A stretch of 46,014 nt of DNA, from assembly GCA_003963305.1 (NCBI GenBank), contig RXJR01000002.1, positions 1 to 46,014 of the forward strand. Reading direction: 5' to 3'. Both the position numbers and the translations under genes were made by a program. This stretch comes from Candidatus Melainabacteria bacterium. Lineage in GTDB: Bacteria; Cyanobacteriota; Vampirovibrionia; Obscuribacterales; Obscuribacteraceae. Shown one piece after another: positions 17,519-26,158 of the stretch. Each line of letters opens with the position of its first letter. Position 1 is the stretch's first letter. The notes beneath the pieces were generated by a model. The model worked only from the letters and a program-made list of their open reading frames with translations. It did no database searches and had not been told where the DNA came from.

Positions 17519-17788
17519 ATGAAATTGAACAAGAACGTGATCCTGTGCTCTATGGTAATTCTGCTGGGAGTTCCTGCATTCACATCCATTCCTGCTGCTA
17601 GTGCAAAAGATCTAGCCGCAGATGTAGCCAAGGAACAAGCCAAAGCTGCAGCAGACAACGAAAAAGCAAACAGTGAAGTGAACAAAGGGCACTCTTTTAG
17701 AGCCGGTCGGGCCGCAAAGAAAGCTGAGAAGGCCGAAGAGAAGGTCCAAAAGGATCAGCAAAAAATGCAAAACGGCGGTCAACAATAG
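17519..17788 (+). CDS. Small secreted Lys/Ala/Glu-rich helical protein
   Basis: The 89-residue protein has a signal peptide (basic KLNKN, hydrophobic core, cleavage near AASA at about 27). The mature part is entirely Ala, Lys, Glu, Asp and Gln, predicted as a long amphipathic helix or coiled coil. I start at the ATG at 17519, because GGAG lies 8 nt upstream; a start 9 nt earlier is less well placed. The family is unknown; small periplasmic helical proteins of this kind can be stress or envelope factors, but nothing shows that here. Confidence 0.65.
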   Translation: MKLNKNVILCSMVILLGVPAFTSIPAASAKDLAADVAKEQAKAAADNEKANSEVNKGHSFRAGRAAKKAEKAEEKVQKDQQKMQNGGQQ

Positions 17789-17874
17789 ATACCCCTACTG
17801 CCAGTAGACAAGCCCTTTTCGAAAAACGTCTGCAATTTTAGAATCGCAACACCAGAGGTTGCGACCTGCTTTTG

Positions 17875-17901
17875 CGTGAAACAGATCAAGTTTGTTTCAC
17901 G
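17875..17901. promoter_or_regulatory. 9-bp inverted repeat upstream of the Ser/Thr kinase
   Basis: CGTGAAACA (17875-17883) and TGTTTCACG (17893-17901) form a perfect inverted repeat with a 9-bp spacer. No U tract follows. Its centre is about 110 bp before the kinase start. It could be an operator for a dimeric regulator, or a weak terminator of the upstream small gene. A partial extra half-site (TGTTTCATG) overlaps just downstream. Confidence 0.4.
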
Positions 17902-17997
17902 TAATGTTTCATGACGACAAAAACCGAAATCGAAGCCGAAGTCGATAAGCCGGGAATAGCTTCAGAAGCGACTAGCTAACCAAAGGTACCGGCAATA

Positions 17998-18996
17998 ATG
18001 ATCAGCAGTGAGCAAGACCTCAGCATGGATCGCTTCAGAATAGTGTCGGAAGTGGGCGTTGGCGGAATGGGAAAGGTTTTCCAGGCTGTTGAGCAGCATT
18101 CCAACAAGGTGTTCGCTCTGAAGGTGATGCACAATCACCTCAAGAATGATCCGACCAACAGAATGCGATTCGAGCGCGAGGCGAAAGTGGCAATAGACCT
18201 GCGTCACAAGCACATTGTCGAAGTAACTGCGTATGGATTCACCGAAAGCAACGAGCCTTTCATTGTTATGGAATTTCTCGAAGGAGTTTCATTGCAAGAT
18301 GTGCTCAAACAAAAACATCGTCTGGAACTGCAGGAATTTTTCGCAACGTTTGCAGGCGTCTGCGATGGATTGAGTTATGCGCATGAATCGAACGTGGTCC
18401 ATCGCGATATCAAACCAAGCAACATAATGCTTGTAAACGGCGACTTCAATGAATCAAAGATAGTCGACTTCGGCATCGCGAAGGTCTGCAAACAAACAGG
18501 GGAGGTCTGCCCTGAAACCGCATCTGCACTCAAGTCCATCGTTACATCTGTTGATGCGCCTTCTGCGTTGAATAGTTCGCACGCTGTAGAAACCACTGTC
18601 AAAATGCTCGTGTCGCAAGAAGGAGCATCAGTATTGCAAAACCTTACGCAACCGGGAGAAATATTCGGAAGCCCACTATATCTAAGCCCGGAGCAATGCA
18701 TGGGCGAAGAAGCCGACTGCAGATCGGAAGTGTACACACTGGGCTGCGTCATGTTCGAATCTCTAACAGGAACGCCTTGCCTGAAAGGCTCCAATGCCAT
18801 GGAGACTTTGTTGTTGAGAGTTCAAAACGATGCACCATCGATCAATGATCTCGACGAGGGTCAGAAATTCCCGGTAGAACTTGAAAAAGTTGTCGCCAGG
18901 GCGCTGCATCGAAATCCTGATGAGCGATACCAATCAGTTCGAGAATTGGGCACCGCGCTCAAAGCTGCCAATCTTGACCTCGATCAGCTGGAATGA
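17998..18996 (+). CDS. Hanks-type Ser/Thr protein kinase with expanded activation segment
   Basis: The 332-residue soluble kinase has the Gly-rich loop GVGGMGKVF, catalytic Lys42 in FALKVMH, catalytic loop HRDIKPSN, metal-binding DFG, and an activation-segment end GSPLYLSPE. An EVYTLGCVMFE helix and a conserved C-lobe Arg (NPDERYQS) complete it. From DFG to SPE there are about 76 residues, against 25-30 in typical PknB-like kinases. An insert of about 45 residues rich in Ser, Thr and Val therefore sits in the activation loop. There is no membrane helix and no PASTA or sensor domain, unlike PknB. No phosphatase is adjacent. The last 38 nt overlap the convergent SDR gene. Targets are unknown. 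Confidence 0.92.
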   Translation: MISSEQDLSMDRFRIVSEVGVGGMGKVFQAVEQHSNKVFALKVMHNHLKNDPTNRMRFEREAKVAIDLRHKHIVEVTAYGFTESNEPFIVMEFLEGVSLQDVLKQKHRLELQEFFATFAGVCDGLSYAHESNVVHRDIKPSNIMLVNGDFNESKIVDFGIAKVCKQTGEVCPETASALKSIVTSVDAPSALNSSHAVETTVKMLVSQEGASVLQNLTQPGEIFGSPLYLSPEQCMGEEADCRSEVYTLGCVMFESLTGTPCLKGSNAMETLLLRVQNDAPSINDLDEGQKFPVELEKVVARALHRNPDERYQSVRELGTALKAANLDLDQLE

Positions 18997-19825
18997 TGCG
19001 ACGCAAAGTATAAATATCACTGCCGCCAAGCTGCTTCTCATAAAGCGATAAATTCTGCCACGGATCCCAGGCAGCACTAATTAGCTTACCTGTTATTGCT
19101 GATACTGTATCGGAGGCTAGCAAAACGCACAAAGCAGCGGCCTGCTCAAGAGAGTTGCCTCCTTGTTCTTTCTGTAGGCAGGCATCCTGAAACGCCTTAG
19201 GTCCGGCCAAGCCGCTACCAGCCTGCAGCACCTGCTCAAGCATTTCAGTGTTGAGTGCTCCTGGTGCCACAGCATTGACAGTTATATCGAATTCTTTCAG
19301 CTCTTCTGCCAGAGTCTCGGTGAAGCGCACCAGAGCCGCCTTACTTGCAGCATAAGCACCAAAACACGGTCTCGGAGCAGTGGCTCCTCCACCCGAAAGA
19401 TTGATAATTCGGCCATAGCGCTTAGATTTAAGATGGGGAATGGCAGCCCGGCATAAGAGGACGGGGCCACCCAAATTGATCTGAATAGTGCGCAGCCATT
19501 CTTGCCAATCGACTTCTTCGCTCAGTCCAATCGGACCAAGAATGGCCGCGTTATTGACGATGATATCTAGTCGACCGAATTGTTGAATTGCACTGGCAAC
19601 GATGGACTTAGCGTCACTCTCACACGAAACATCAGCCCTTATAGCCTTGACCAGGGCTGATGTCTGGCATTCAGCTTGCAGCTCTGCGGCAGTATCTAGC
19701 AATTTGTACTCGTCTCGGCCGCAAATGGTTATATTGCAACCGTTGGCAAGAAAGGCTCGGGCAATAGCTTTTCCTAAGCCCCGACTCGCTCCTGTAATTA
19801 TTGCACTGCGTTCTTTTAGTAGCAA
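18959..19825 (-). CDS. Short-chain dehydrogenase/reductase (SDR)
   Basis: This is a classical SDR of 288 residues. The cofactor motif is TGASRGLG (about 12-19), with a NNAAIL segment near 90 and the catalytic Ser in NLSGGG (about 145). The Tyr-Lys pair lies in YAASK and a PG-containing NAVAPGALNTEM segment follows. The NITICGRD strand end, with Arg after the second beta-strand, suggests NADP(H). The start is a TTG at 19825 with AAAGG 8 nt upstream. It follows the methyltransferase on the same strand with 63 nt between, so the two probably form an operon acting on one metabolite, perhaps a sugar or polyketide-like compound. The 3' end overlaps the convergent kinase gene by 38 nt. Confidence 0.9.
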   Translation of the reverse strand: MLLKERSAIITGASRGLGKAIARAFLANGCNITICGRDEYKLLDTAAELQAECQTSALVKAIRADVSCESDAKSIVASAIQQFGRLDIIVNNAAILGPIGLSEEVDWQEWLRTIQINLGGPVLLCRAAIPHLKSKRYGRIINLSGGGATAPRPCFGAYAASKAALVRFTETLAEELKEFDITVNAVAPGALNTEMLEQVLQAGSGLAGPKAFQDACLQKEQGGNSLEQAAALCVLLASDTVSAITGKLISAAWDPWQNLSLYEKQLGGSDIYTLRRIIPADRGQDWQL

Positions 19826-19888
19826 AGAGCGTACCTTTGAGAAGAATAGTAGTAGCTTACTTGAATGGTGAAAGTAAGATGCTGAAAT

Positions 19889-20767
19889 CTATGCTCGAGC
19901 AATTGGATACTCTGAGAGGCGGTACTTTTTATCGACCAGGCGAGCCAGCGCTGGCCAGGGCAACCATTGCTCAGTAAAGCTCATATCCTTGAAATTCAGA
20001 GCTTTTAAAACCTTATAGCGAATAAGCTTCTCTAGCCCCGGAAGAAAATATCCCTCCTCAACTTGGAATCCGCATTTTTCAAGGGCATAGGCCATCGTTT
20101 TAGGCTGAAAGAGACTGATATGAATTTCTGGAGCAAAATAGGACCAGTTGAGAATATTGCCTTCAAATGGCTGACTGTTGCCAGTTGTATAGAAAAATAA
20201 TCCGCCCGGTTTGAGCAGACTTCTGATACGTCTCAGCTCACTAATCGGGTCTAAACAATGCTCAAGTACTTCGATGGCTGTAATAACATCAAAACTCTGA
20301 TGATGATTTTCGAGTGCCTCTTCTGGCAAAATCCGCAGTCCAGCAGCCTCTGCCCGCTCGACTGCCCAGCCATGGTCAAAGCCGAACATTGCCACTTTGT
20401 AATTCTGCTCACAGTATTTCAGCAGACCACCGGTGCCGCAGCCATAGTCGAGCCATTTTTTGCCCTCTAGATTCTTGATGAAGTGACTGGCGATGGTGGC
20501 AATTCCTTGCCATTCGTAATTGCGAACAGTGCTCTGATGATGCTCAAATTCGTAGACATAGTCTATGGACTGGTCCGCGCCCCTGCCTTGATAGTAGTTC
20601 TGATCGTATATCAGCCCATAGTCGGTTTCAGGGTTATCGACATAGTAAAATCCGCAAGTCTGGCAATGAAACAATGAGAAAGCTCTCTTTATTACTCGCC
20701 CTGATTTATCGCCAACTTTGCTTGTTGCGCTTTGGCAAATGGGGCAAATTGCATCTCCTCTCTGCAT
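19889..20767 (-). CDS. SAM-dependent methyltransferase with N-terminal zinc-binding motif
   Basis: The 292-residue protein starts with two CxxC pairs (CPICQS, CQTCGF; about 9-38) that probably bind zinc. A class I methyltransferase domain of the Methyltransf_23 type follows. Motif I is WLDYGCGTGG (about 100), motif II/III is ITAIEVLEHCLDP, and motif IV-like SLLKPGGLFFYTT comes after it. This architecture occurs in methyltransferases of surface polysaccharide or nucleotide-sugar pathways. It is the first gene of a probable two-gene unit with the SDR. No ribosome binding site stands out. No glycosyltransferase is nearby to fix the substrate. Confidence 0.88.
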   Translation of the reverse strand: MQRGDAICPICQSATSKVGDKSGRVIKRAFSLFHCQTCGFYYVDNPETDYGLIYDQNYYQGRGADQSIDYVYEFEHHQSTVRNYEWQGIATIASHFIKNLEGKKWLDYGCGTGGLLKYCEQNYKVAMFGFDHGWAVERAEAAGLRILPEEALENHHQSFDVITAIEVLEHCLDPISELRRIRSLLKPGGLFFYTTGNSQPFEGNILNWSYFAPEIHISLFQPKTMAYALEKCGFQVEEGYFLPGLEKLIRYKVLKALNFKDMSFTEQWLPWPALARLVDKKYRLSEYPIARA

Positions 20768-20875
20768 TCTTGAGCTTGTCAGTGGTTCCTGCCTGTTTTG
20801 TCATTGGTGGAGCGGATAAGGTGAATCAATAGTTTATGCGTGAATTCATTGCTTGGCAAAGAGGTCTTTCAAAGT

Positions 20876-20904
20876 AAACAAAAAAGGAGCCATAAGGCTC
20901 CTTT
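20876..20904 (-). terminator. Intrinsic terminator of the YD-repeat protein gene
   Basis: On the minus strand, AAAGGAGCC pairs with GGCTCCTTT around a 4-nt loop (arms 20896-20904 and 20883-20891), followed by a T-rich run. It lies 25 nt beyond the stop codon of the gene that ends at 20929. Confidence 0.88.
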
Positions 20905-20928
20905 CTGATAAGTGCATAGGCTTTCCAA

Positions 20929-22968
20929 TTAGTCGTCTTGCGGATCAGCCGGTGGCTGTTCCTGCTTTGGCAACAGGTCTGGAGGGATGATATAGTCGCC
21001 CTTCTTGTAGCTGCCAGGATTAGCACCTGTAGCATCGGCTGGAATTCCGTTCTTACCGCGATTGGCTTTAACAATGGCATCCAACACGTCATTGGTATTT
21101 TTGCCGGTCGCCTTAGCGAGTTGATCGGCGTAGTTCCACAACCAGTGTCCGCTTCCACCTTCAAGTTTGAACGTGGTGTTGCCTTGATCGTCTTGCTTGG
21201 TCTCGAAAGGAACCTTTCCAGCAGGCGGAGTATCGCCGTTTGGATTAGGATTCGGGTTGCTGTTGTCACCAGGTTTGGTGGCGGTCGGTTTGCCGTCTGC
21301 GCCTACTACTGGACCATCAGCGGTGTCTTTATGAGCAACATTGTCTGGCGTGATCACCATAGTGTTACCGTCACCGCCTTTAACAGCTACGTTCCCGGAT
21401 GAATCAACCGAGATGTCGCTGAACTTGGCTGCTTTGTCTGTAGGCTTGTGGTCCTTGTCCGCTGCGACCCACTTACCATCTGCATTTCGTACAAATTCGG
21501 ACTCATTGCCCTGCGCATCAGCACGAACAACACTGGTCAGTTTGGTCGGGTCAGCAGCATCGTAGGTGAACTTCGAAGCGGAGCCATCAGGATATTTGAC
21601 CTGAGTCACTTCACTGTTGGCATTCACAGATATTTGCGAATCTTGCTTTTGTCCAGGAATTGGATTGCCGGAGCTATCTAACTTCAGCGTGTGCTGCGTG
21701 TAAGTGAAATCACCTGCAGGCGCGCTGGCATTACCATGGCTATCAACGACGTTCCACTTTCCGTCTTTACTTTGATAAGCATACTGTCCATCTGAAGTAA
21801 CTACTGGATTGTGGTTACCGGCCGATGTGTCAATGGAGCCATCTGGCTTCATCGGTCCCCAGTTTCCTTTACCGTCGGCTTTGTAGACCACAGGAGAGCC
21901 GCCATTGGCGGGAGTTTCAGTGATGCGATTGATATTACCGGTCGAATCGTACTCAAATTGCTCGGTTCTGCCGTTGGCATAGGCGATTCTGTTAACGTTG
22001 CCGTCAGCACCTCTGTCAACTTTCGGAGCTGCTACAGGATCACTGCCGACAGCTTTGTCATAAGCAGCGCTGAGATCGCTATATTTCTTCTTGCCACTGG
22101 CGATGTCATCCTTGCTGACACCAGCGAGTCCGAGGTCGGAACTCAATTCATCGACGTTGAAGCCGTCACTGACTTTGTCAGTGCCATCTTTCTTCTTCAG
22201 ACCGTCGTACTTACCATCTCTGAGGTCTCTCACCAGTTGATAGTTGGGGTCTTTGGCATCATGTGAGTTCAACCAGGCATCCATATCACCACTGCTGATA
22301 TTGCCGTCTGGTTTCCCACCATTCTTGGCAGTATCAAGCTGCTGAATCAGCGGAGCTTCACCGTTTGGTCCGGTCTTGAACAAACCGCTCAGACTACTTG
22401 TTACCTGATTATCACCGTTCTTCGCTTGCATGGCGCGGTTGTCTTGACCACGGCTCTCCTGATCAAAATAAGCCGCGATGCTCTTCGGTCCGAGATATGC
22501 ATTGTGTCCTGGGTTATCACCAGTTGCAGCAGTAGCAGCATCAAATGTGCCACCTTTTTCGAGCTGATCTCCATAAGCTTTGATCAGCGCTGAATTGAAG
22601 TTGTTCTGCATCAGTTGGACGACTGCGGGAATGGCGTCATGACTGATTCCAGTGTCTGGAAGGTTGTTTGCACCATTACCATCACTGGGCTGGCGCGAGC
22701 TGAGCTTGTGCAGCAACGATTGGTTCTCTGCTGCCCACGAGAGCGACAAGTCAGGCAACGTGCCATTCGCTTGCAGGTCTTTGACCAACGCGTTCTGATA
22801 GTTTTTGAAATCTTCTTGGGTGTAACCGTTCTTGCCAATTTGGTCGTAGTGAGACTGAACTTCTTTGTTCAAGCTGTCGTAGGCATCCTTTGCACCCTTA
22901 CCACCGTGATCGGCTTGTTTGACCTTATCTGCGGTTGCTTGAGCTTCCTTCTCATTATCAACGGCCAT
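20929..22968 (-). CDS. YD-repeat protein with C-terminal LysM-like domain
   Basis: The 679-residue protein has no signal peptide. The first ~310 residues are helical and polar, with Asp-rich segments such as GNISSGDMDAW that resemble EF-hand-like loops. The middle (about 310-560) holds YD/RHS-type beta repeats: RIAYANGRTEQFEYDSTGNI, VKYPDGSASKFTYDAADP and similar units with DGKW/GKWVAADKD turns. A Pro/Asn-rich linker (NPNPNPNGD) precedes a LysM-like C-terminus (about 610-665: WNYADQLAKATG...IVKANRG...YKKGDYIIPPD). RHS/YD proteins are often toxins or surface proteins, but there is no toxin domain at the tip and the repeat array is short. AAGGAG is well placed before the ATG, suggesting strong expression. 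Confidence 0.78.
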   Translation of the reverse strand: MAVDNEKEAQATADKVKQADHGGKGAKDAYDSLNKEVQSHYDQIGKNGYTQEDFKNYQNALVKDLQANGTLPDLSLSWAAENQSLLHKLSSRQPSDGNGANNLPDTGISHDAIPAVVQLMQNNFNSALIKAYGDQLEKGGTFDAATAATGDNPGHNAYLGPKSIAAYFDQESRGQDNRAMQAKNGDNQVTSSLSGLFKTGPNGEAPLIQQLDTAKNGGKPDGNISSGDMDAWLNSHDAKDPNYQLVRDLRDGKYDGLKKKDGTDKVSDGFNVDELSSDLGLAGVSKDDIASGKKKYSDLSAAYDKAVGSDPVAAPKVDRGADGNVNRIAYANGRTEQFEYDSTGNINRITETPANGGSPVVYKADGKGNWGPMKPDGSIDTSAGNHNPVVTSDGQYAYQSKDGKWNVVDSHGNASAPAGDFTYTQHTLKLDSSGNPIPGQKQDSQISVNANSEVTQVKYPDGSASKFTYDAADPTKLTSVVRADAQGNESEFVRNADGKWVAADKDHKPTDKAAKFSDISVDSSGNVAVKGGDGNTMVITPDNVAHKDTADGPVVGADGKPTATKPGDNSNPNPNPNGDTPPAGKVPFETKQDDQGNTTFKLEGGSGHWLWNYADQLAKATGKNTNDVLDAIVKANRGKNGIPADATGANPGSYKKGDYIIPPDLLPKQEQPPADPQDD

Positions 22969-23348
22969 AATTTACTCCTTGTTTGGGCCAAAACGGGTTT
23001 AGCCACAAAAGTAAGATGTGTAAAAGATACCTAGCGTGAATAAGCTGTTGGCTTTATTCCACGCACGGCACTGTAGTAAAACAAGCGCTGTGGCTTTTTC
23101 GGACAGGTAGTTATTCGGTTGCAGGCTCTCGTATATTACACACGTTTAATACACTTGTCATTGGGAGAATTACGTAGTCAACATTAAATGTCAAGACATA
23201 ACCCACATGAAGAGTTTTAGACGTAACCGTTCCGGGCGGGAAGGTGCGAACAATATAAGCGAAACTTTGTGGCACTTTAGGGACATTTCAGCACTCACGA
23301 CGAAAACGACCCTGTTAATATGTTCGAGATTACCAGGAAGGGTTTCCA
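22969..23348. other. 380-bp divergent intergenic region
   Basis: It separates the YD-repeat gene (minus strand) from a hypothetical gene (plus strand). No gene is visible. A minus-strand promoter can be read at 23133-23161. The plus-strand gene has AGGAAGGG just before its GTG. No long inverted repeat stands out. Confidence 0.6.
23133..23161 (-). promoter_or_regulatory. Sigma-70-like promoter for the YD-repeat gene
   Basis: On the minus strand, ATGACA (23161-23156) and TAATAT (23138-23133) are separated by exactly 17 bp. They match TTGACA and TATAAT at five and four positions. This would give a leader of about 160 nt before the ATG at 22968. Confidence 0.4.
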
Positions 23349-23924
23349 GTGGACGCCTCCGACCCTCAAACCAAACCATTTGAAGTTACCGACAAGCATC
23401 GCCCGGTTGATGACACTGAATTCCGAGCGCGTGTGCTTTTCTTAACCGCCGGTATAGGCATTCTCGGCAGCAGACTATTGAAAGACTATATAGATCACTG
23501 CGACCTGGCATCTGGAACTAACACCGAGACCAGTCTAACCATGGAGCAGTACAGCGTCACAGTAAAGGAGCTGCTCACGATCAGCATCTGGCTTACTCTA
23601 TTTGAGCAAGCCGCCACACGCACATTGCCATTGTGGTTTAAGGACTTCGTATTGGCCTGCCACAACGTTGCCGACAAGGTACAGCCCAAACCAACATCAC
23701 AAGAGACTGACGAGAAATACAATCTCGAATCGCCTGTTGCTGAAATCTGCCAGCAAGTTTCGATTAACCTGTGTATGCAACTCAATCTGGGTGCCACAGC
23801 TAATGATGCGCTGATTTACCTGGGCGACCTGCTGCTGCAAGCCAAACCGGAACGAGCAGAGCTGCTCGAATTCGCATTGACGCAGCCTGTAGCTGCGCTG
23901 GATAAGCGCATCAAAGAAAGCTAG
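23349..23924 (+). CDS. Hypothetical helical protein
   Basis: The 191-residue protein is predicted to be all alpha-helical and soluble, with Cys scattered (five). It shows no recognisable motif. A GIGILGSRLLKDYID segment near 37-52 and a TISIWLTLFEQAA segment near 78 are moderately hydrophobic but too short or polar to be confident membrane spans. The start is a GTG with AGGAAGGG 6 nt upstream. It stands alone on the plus strand. The function is unknown. Confidence 0.6.
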   Translation: MDASDPQTKPFEVTDKHRPVDDTEFRARVLFLTAGIGILGSRLLKDYIDHCDLASGTNTETSLTMEQYSVTVKELLTISIWLTLFEQAATRTLPLWFKDFVLACHNVADKVQPKPTSQETDEKYNLESPVAEICQQVSINLCMQLNLGATANDALIYLGDLLLQAKPERAELLEFALTQPVAALDKRIKES

Positions 23925-23979
23925 CTCACAAGCCGCGGATAAGTTTCATGCACTTACGCCTAGAGACACGTGCGTGCTC

Positions 23980-25989
23980 TTACAGGATATCGGGCGGATT
24001 GTATGCAAACAAAAACGTGGTGACGAAATTGAAACCGGCGTGTCCAATTATTGTCGTAGACGTATTCGTGTAACGCTTGACGATGCCCATCAAAATAGAC
24101 CATCCAGCAACTTGAATGATGAAGATCGGCGCATGCTGGAATTGAGCATGCAATACGCCATGCAAAATAGCGGCCGGCACCAAACCAAGAACAGGCTGTA
24201 ATGCGCCCCTGATTAGAGTTTCTTCGCCAACCCCGGCAAAAATTGCAGTTGCCAGCGCCAGTATCAGCGCACCCGTAAAGCCACCAGATGCGGTGAAAGT
24301 GCCACCATTATAGCCAGCCAGTTTACTATCGAGCCCAAGGTGTTGCCCATGTGTGTAGAATGCCCAGAGGAAATCATACATAAAGCTCATGAAGACTAAA
24401 CCAAGACCAATCATTATTTGCTGAGGGGTGGGGCGCACCAACGCCAGCCTGTTCAACACTTCCTTGAACGATCGAGTCACGAATATGCCGCAACCACAAA
24501 ATGACAGCATAACGAGACCCAGTCCGTTATAAGAAAACAATTGATCCAATGGAAGCGGCATCGGAATCGGCAATCCAGGCATCTGGAAATCTGATTTTGG
24601 CGCCATTGAAGCAAGCAAATAAAACATCGTCTGAACGTAGATAAAGAACCCAACCATGTGTGGAATCGATGCCGGCATAAAGACACGATCGGCTTCAAAT
24701 GCCGGTTTAAAGGCCGCCCAGCTTTTGACAGTTGCTCTCACAAGCTTGATGTCGAAAACGCAGTCAACAGCCGTGAAGATATAGGAAAAAAGTGTACGAA
24801 AGCCCTTCACCAGGTTCAGCCCGGTCAGAGCGCAGCAGACAAAAGTCACTTGCATGACCCACGGATCAGGCGTTCCAAGGGTTTCCGACGTCAATCCGTT
24901 ACTCGTCATCCAGTAGTAGAGGGCCAGACCGATGAACCAGAGAAAAATAGTTATTCGAAGGAACCACTCAATTCCAGGCTTGCGGGTTAAATAGAACTCC
25001 TCGCGCATAACAGGCGGTGACACAGACTGCGCGGCAGCACTTGCGGGCACAGCCTCGGGCTGAATCGATGAAGGTTCGGAGTTCGATGCCGGTCTGACCT
25101 CCGGAGGGGTGTCCGCGACATGCGCAGCGGCAGCGAGGGCTGCCGGCTCCGTCGCCGTCGCCACGCCGGCGGTCTCAGACCCAGTCGCGGCTGCTTGCCC
25201 TGCAACAGCAACGACGGCGTCGGACGCGGTCTCGGTTGCCGGCTCCGAATTGGCGTCAATAGCTGTGACAGCGGCGGACTGATCTGCAGCGACCGTTTCG
25301 GGTTCCGCTACTGTGGACTGATCCGCAGCGACCGTTTCGGGTTCCGCTACTGTGGACTGATCCGCAGCGACCGTTTCGGGTTCCGCTACTGTGGACTGAG
25401 CCGCAGCAACAGGTTCGGGTTCCGTCACGGTGGACTGATCCGCAGCAACAGGTTCGGGTTCCGTCACGGCGGACTGACCCGCAGCGACAGGTTCGGACTC
25501 CGTCACAGTTGACTGCTCAGCAACAACAACTTCGGACTCCGCCACAGTTGACTGCTCAGCAACGACAACTTCGGACTCCGGCACTGTTGACTGCTCAGCA
25601 GGGACAACTGCGGATTCCGTCGCGGGCTTGGTTGAATCCGGTCCTGGCTCATCCGTTCCTGGACCCACTCCTTGCGGAGCACTCGTGGATGAGTTCTCAT
25701 CTGCTGTAGATTCGGCGGAAGAGCCGATCGCAGATTTAACATCGATTTCTGAGGGCTGCTCATCTTTAATCTGAGCAGATGAGAGCGGCGCCGCTGACGT
25801 TTCCGAGTGTCCAGTCTGAGTTTCAGTCGCTGCAACGACAGCCGGCGGCTGCACGACCGCCCCCGGAGCGGACGCAGGCTCGATCACCGGTCGGGGCGCC
25901 GAGACGAGTCGTTTAACCCTCTTACCACCGGCGGCTTGAGCCAGAAGCCCCAAAATACCTATCGATAGAACGATAATAAAATCCAACAA
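23980..25989 (-). CDS. CPBP-family intramembrane metalloprotease with long repetitive N-terminal region
   Basis: The 669-residue protein starts with one hydrophobic helix (about 1-18). An Ala/Val/Glu/Thr/Ser-rich low-complexity region of roughly 310 residues follows, including about nine 13-residue repeats of the type AEPETVAADQSTV. Six or more membrane helices then run from about 345. The C-terminal CPBP (CAAX protease/Abi) signature is present: GEETLIRG (EExxxR motif), HGVLHAQFQH and GHAGFNF. These Glu and His residues are the expected metal site, so it may be active. CPBP proteins act as membrane proteases or bacteriocin immunity factors. A ~300-residue acidic repeat arm before the protease is unusual. 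The start is a TTG with AAGG 7 nt upstream. Confidence 0.85.
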   Translation of the reverse strand: MLDFIIVLSIGILGLLAQAAGGKRVKRLVSAPRPVIEPASAPGAVVQPPAVVAATETQTGHSETSAAPLSSAQIKDEQPSEIDVKSAIGSSAESTADENSSTSAPQGVGPGTDEPGPDSTKPATESAVVPAEQSTVPESEVVVAEQSTVAESEVVVAEQSTVTESEPVAAGQSAVTEPEPVAADQSTVTEPEPVAAAQSTVAEPETVAADQSTVAEPETVAADQSTVAEPETVAADQSAAVTAIDANSEPATETASDAVVAVAGQAAATGSETAGVATATEPAALAAAAHVADTPPEVRPASNSEPSSIQPEAVPASAAAQSVSPPVMREEFYLTRKPGIEWFLRITIFLWFIGLALYYWMTSNGLTSETLGTPDPWVMQVTFVCCALTGLNLVKGFRTLFSYIFTAVDCVFDIKLVRATVKSWAAFKPAFEADRVFMPASIPHMVGFFIYVQTMFYLLASMAPKSDFQMPGLPIPMPLPLDQLFSYNGLGLVMLSFCGCGIFVTRSFKEVLNRLALVRPTPQQIMIGLGLVFMSFMYDFLWAFYTHGQHLGLDSKLAGYNGGTFTASGGFTGALILALATAIFAGVGEETLIRGALQPVLGLVPAAILHGVLHAQFQHAPIFIIQVAGWSILMGIVKRYTNTSTTIIGHAGFNFVTTFLFAYNPPDIL
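25277..25605. repeat. In-frame 39-bp tandem repeats in the CPBP protease gene
   Basis: About eight to nine units of 39 bp each encode a 13-residue acidic repeat (consensus A-E-P-E-x-V-A-A-D-Q-S-T-V). The units around 25277-25400 are nearly identical in DNA sequence and become more diverged towards 25600. The high identity suggests recent expansion and likely length variation between strains. The reading frame is kept throughout. The edges are approximate. Confidence 0.85.
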
Positions 25990-26158
25990 GATTCCGCCTT
26001 ATATCTGGGAAAAATAAGTCCAGTTGGCATTTTTTAACGAGCATTTTCATGCTATTATATTGTCAAGATTCGGCGAACTGGTTATCCTCTATCATAATCA
26101 CTTATAGTGGAATAAGCCGTTTCGTAGGAAGTCCGAAAGTTCGGAGGTGTATGTCCAA

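Noticed and set aside
17911-17979. 22-codon open frame between the inverted repeat and the kinase
   Set aside because: It has no ribosome binding site and its composition is uninformative; a leader peptide is possible but not supported.
25277-25605. CRISPR-like regular repeats
   Set aside because: The units are direct tandem in-frame 39-bp repeats with no unique spacers; they encode a 13-residue protein repeat.
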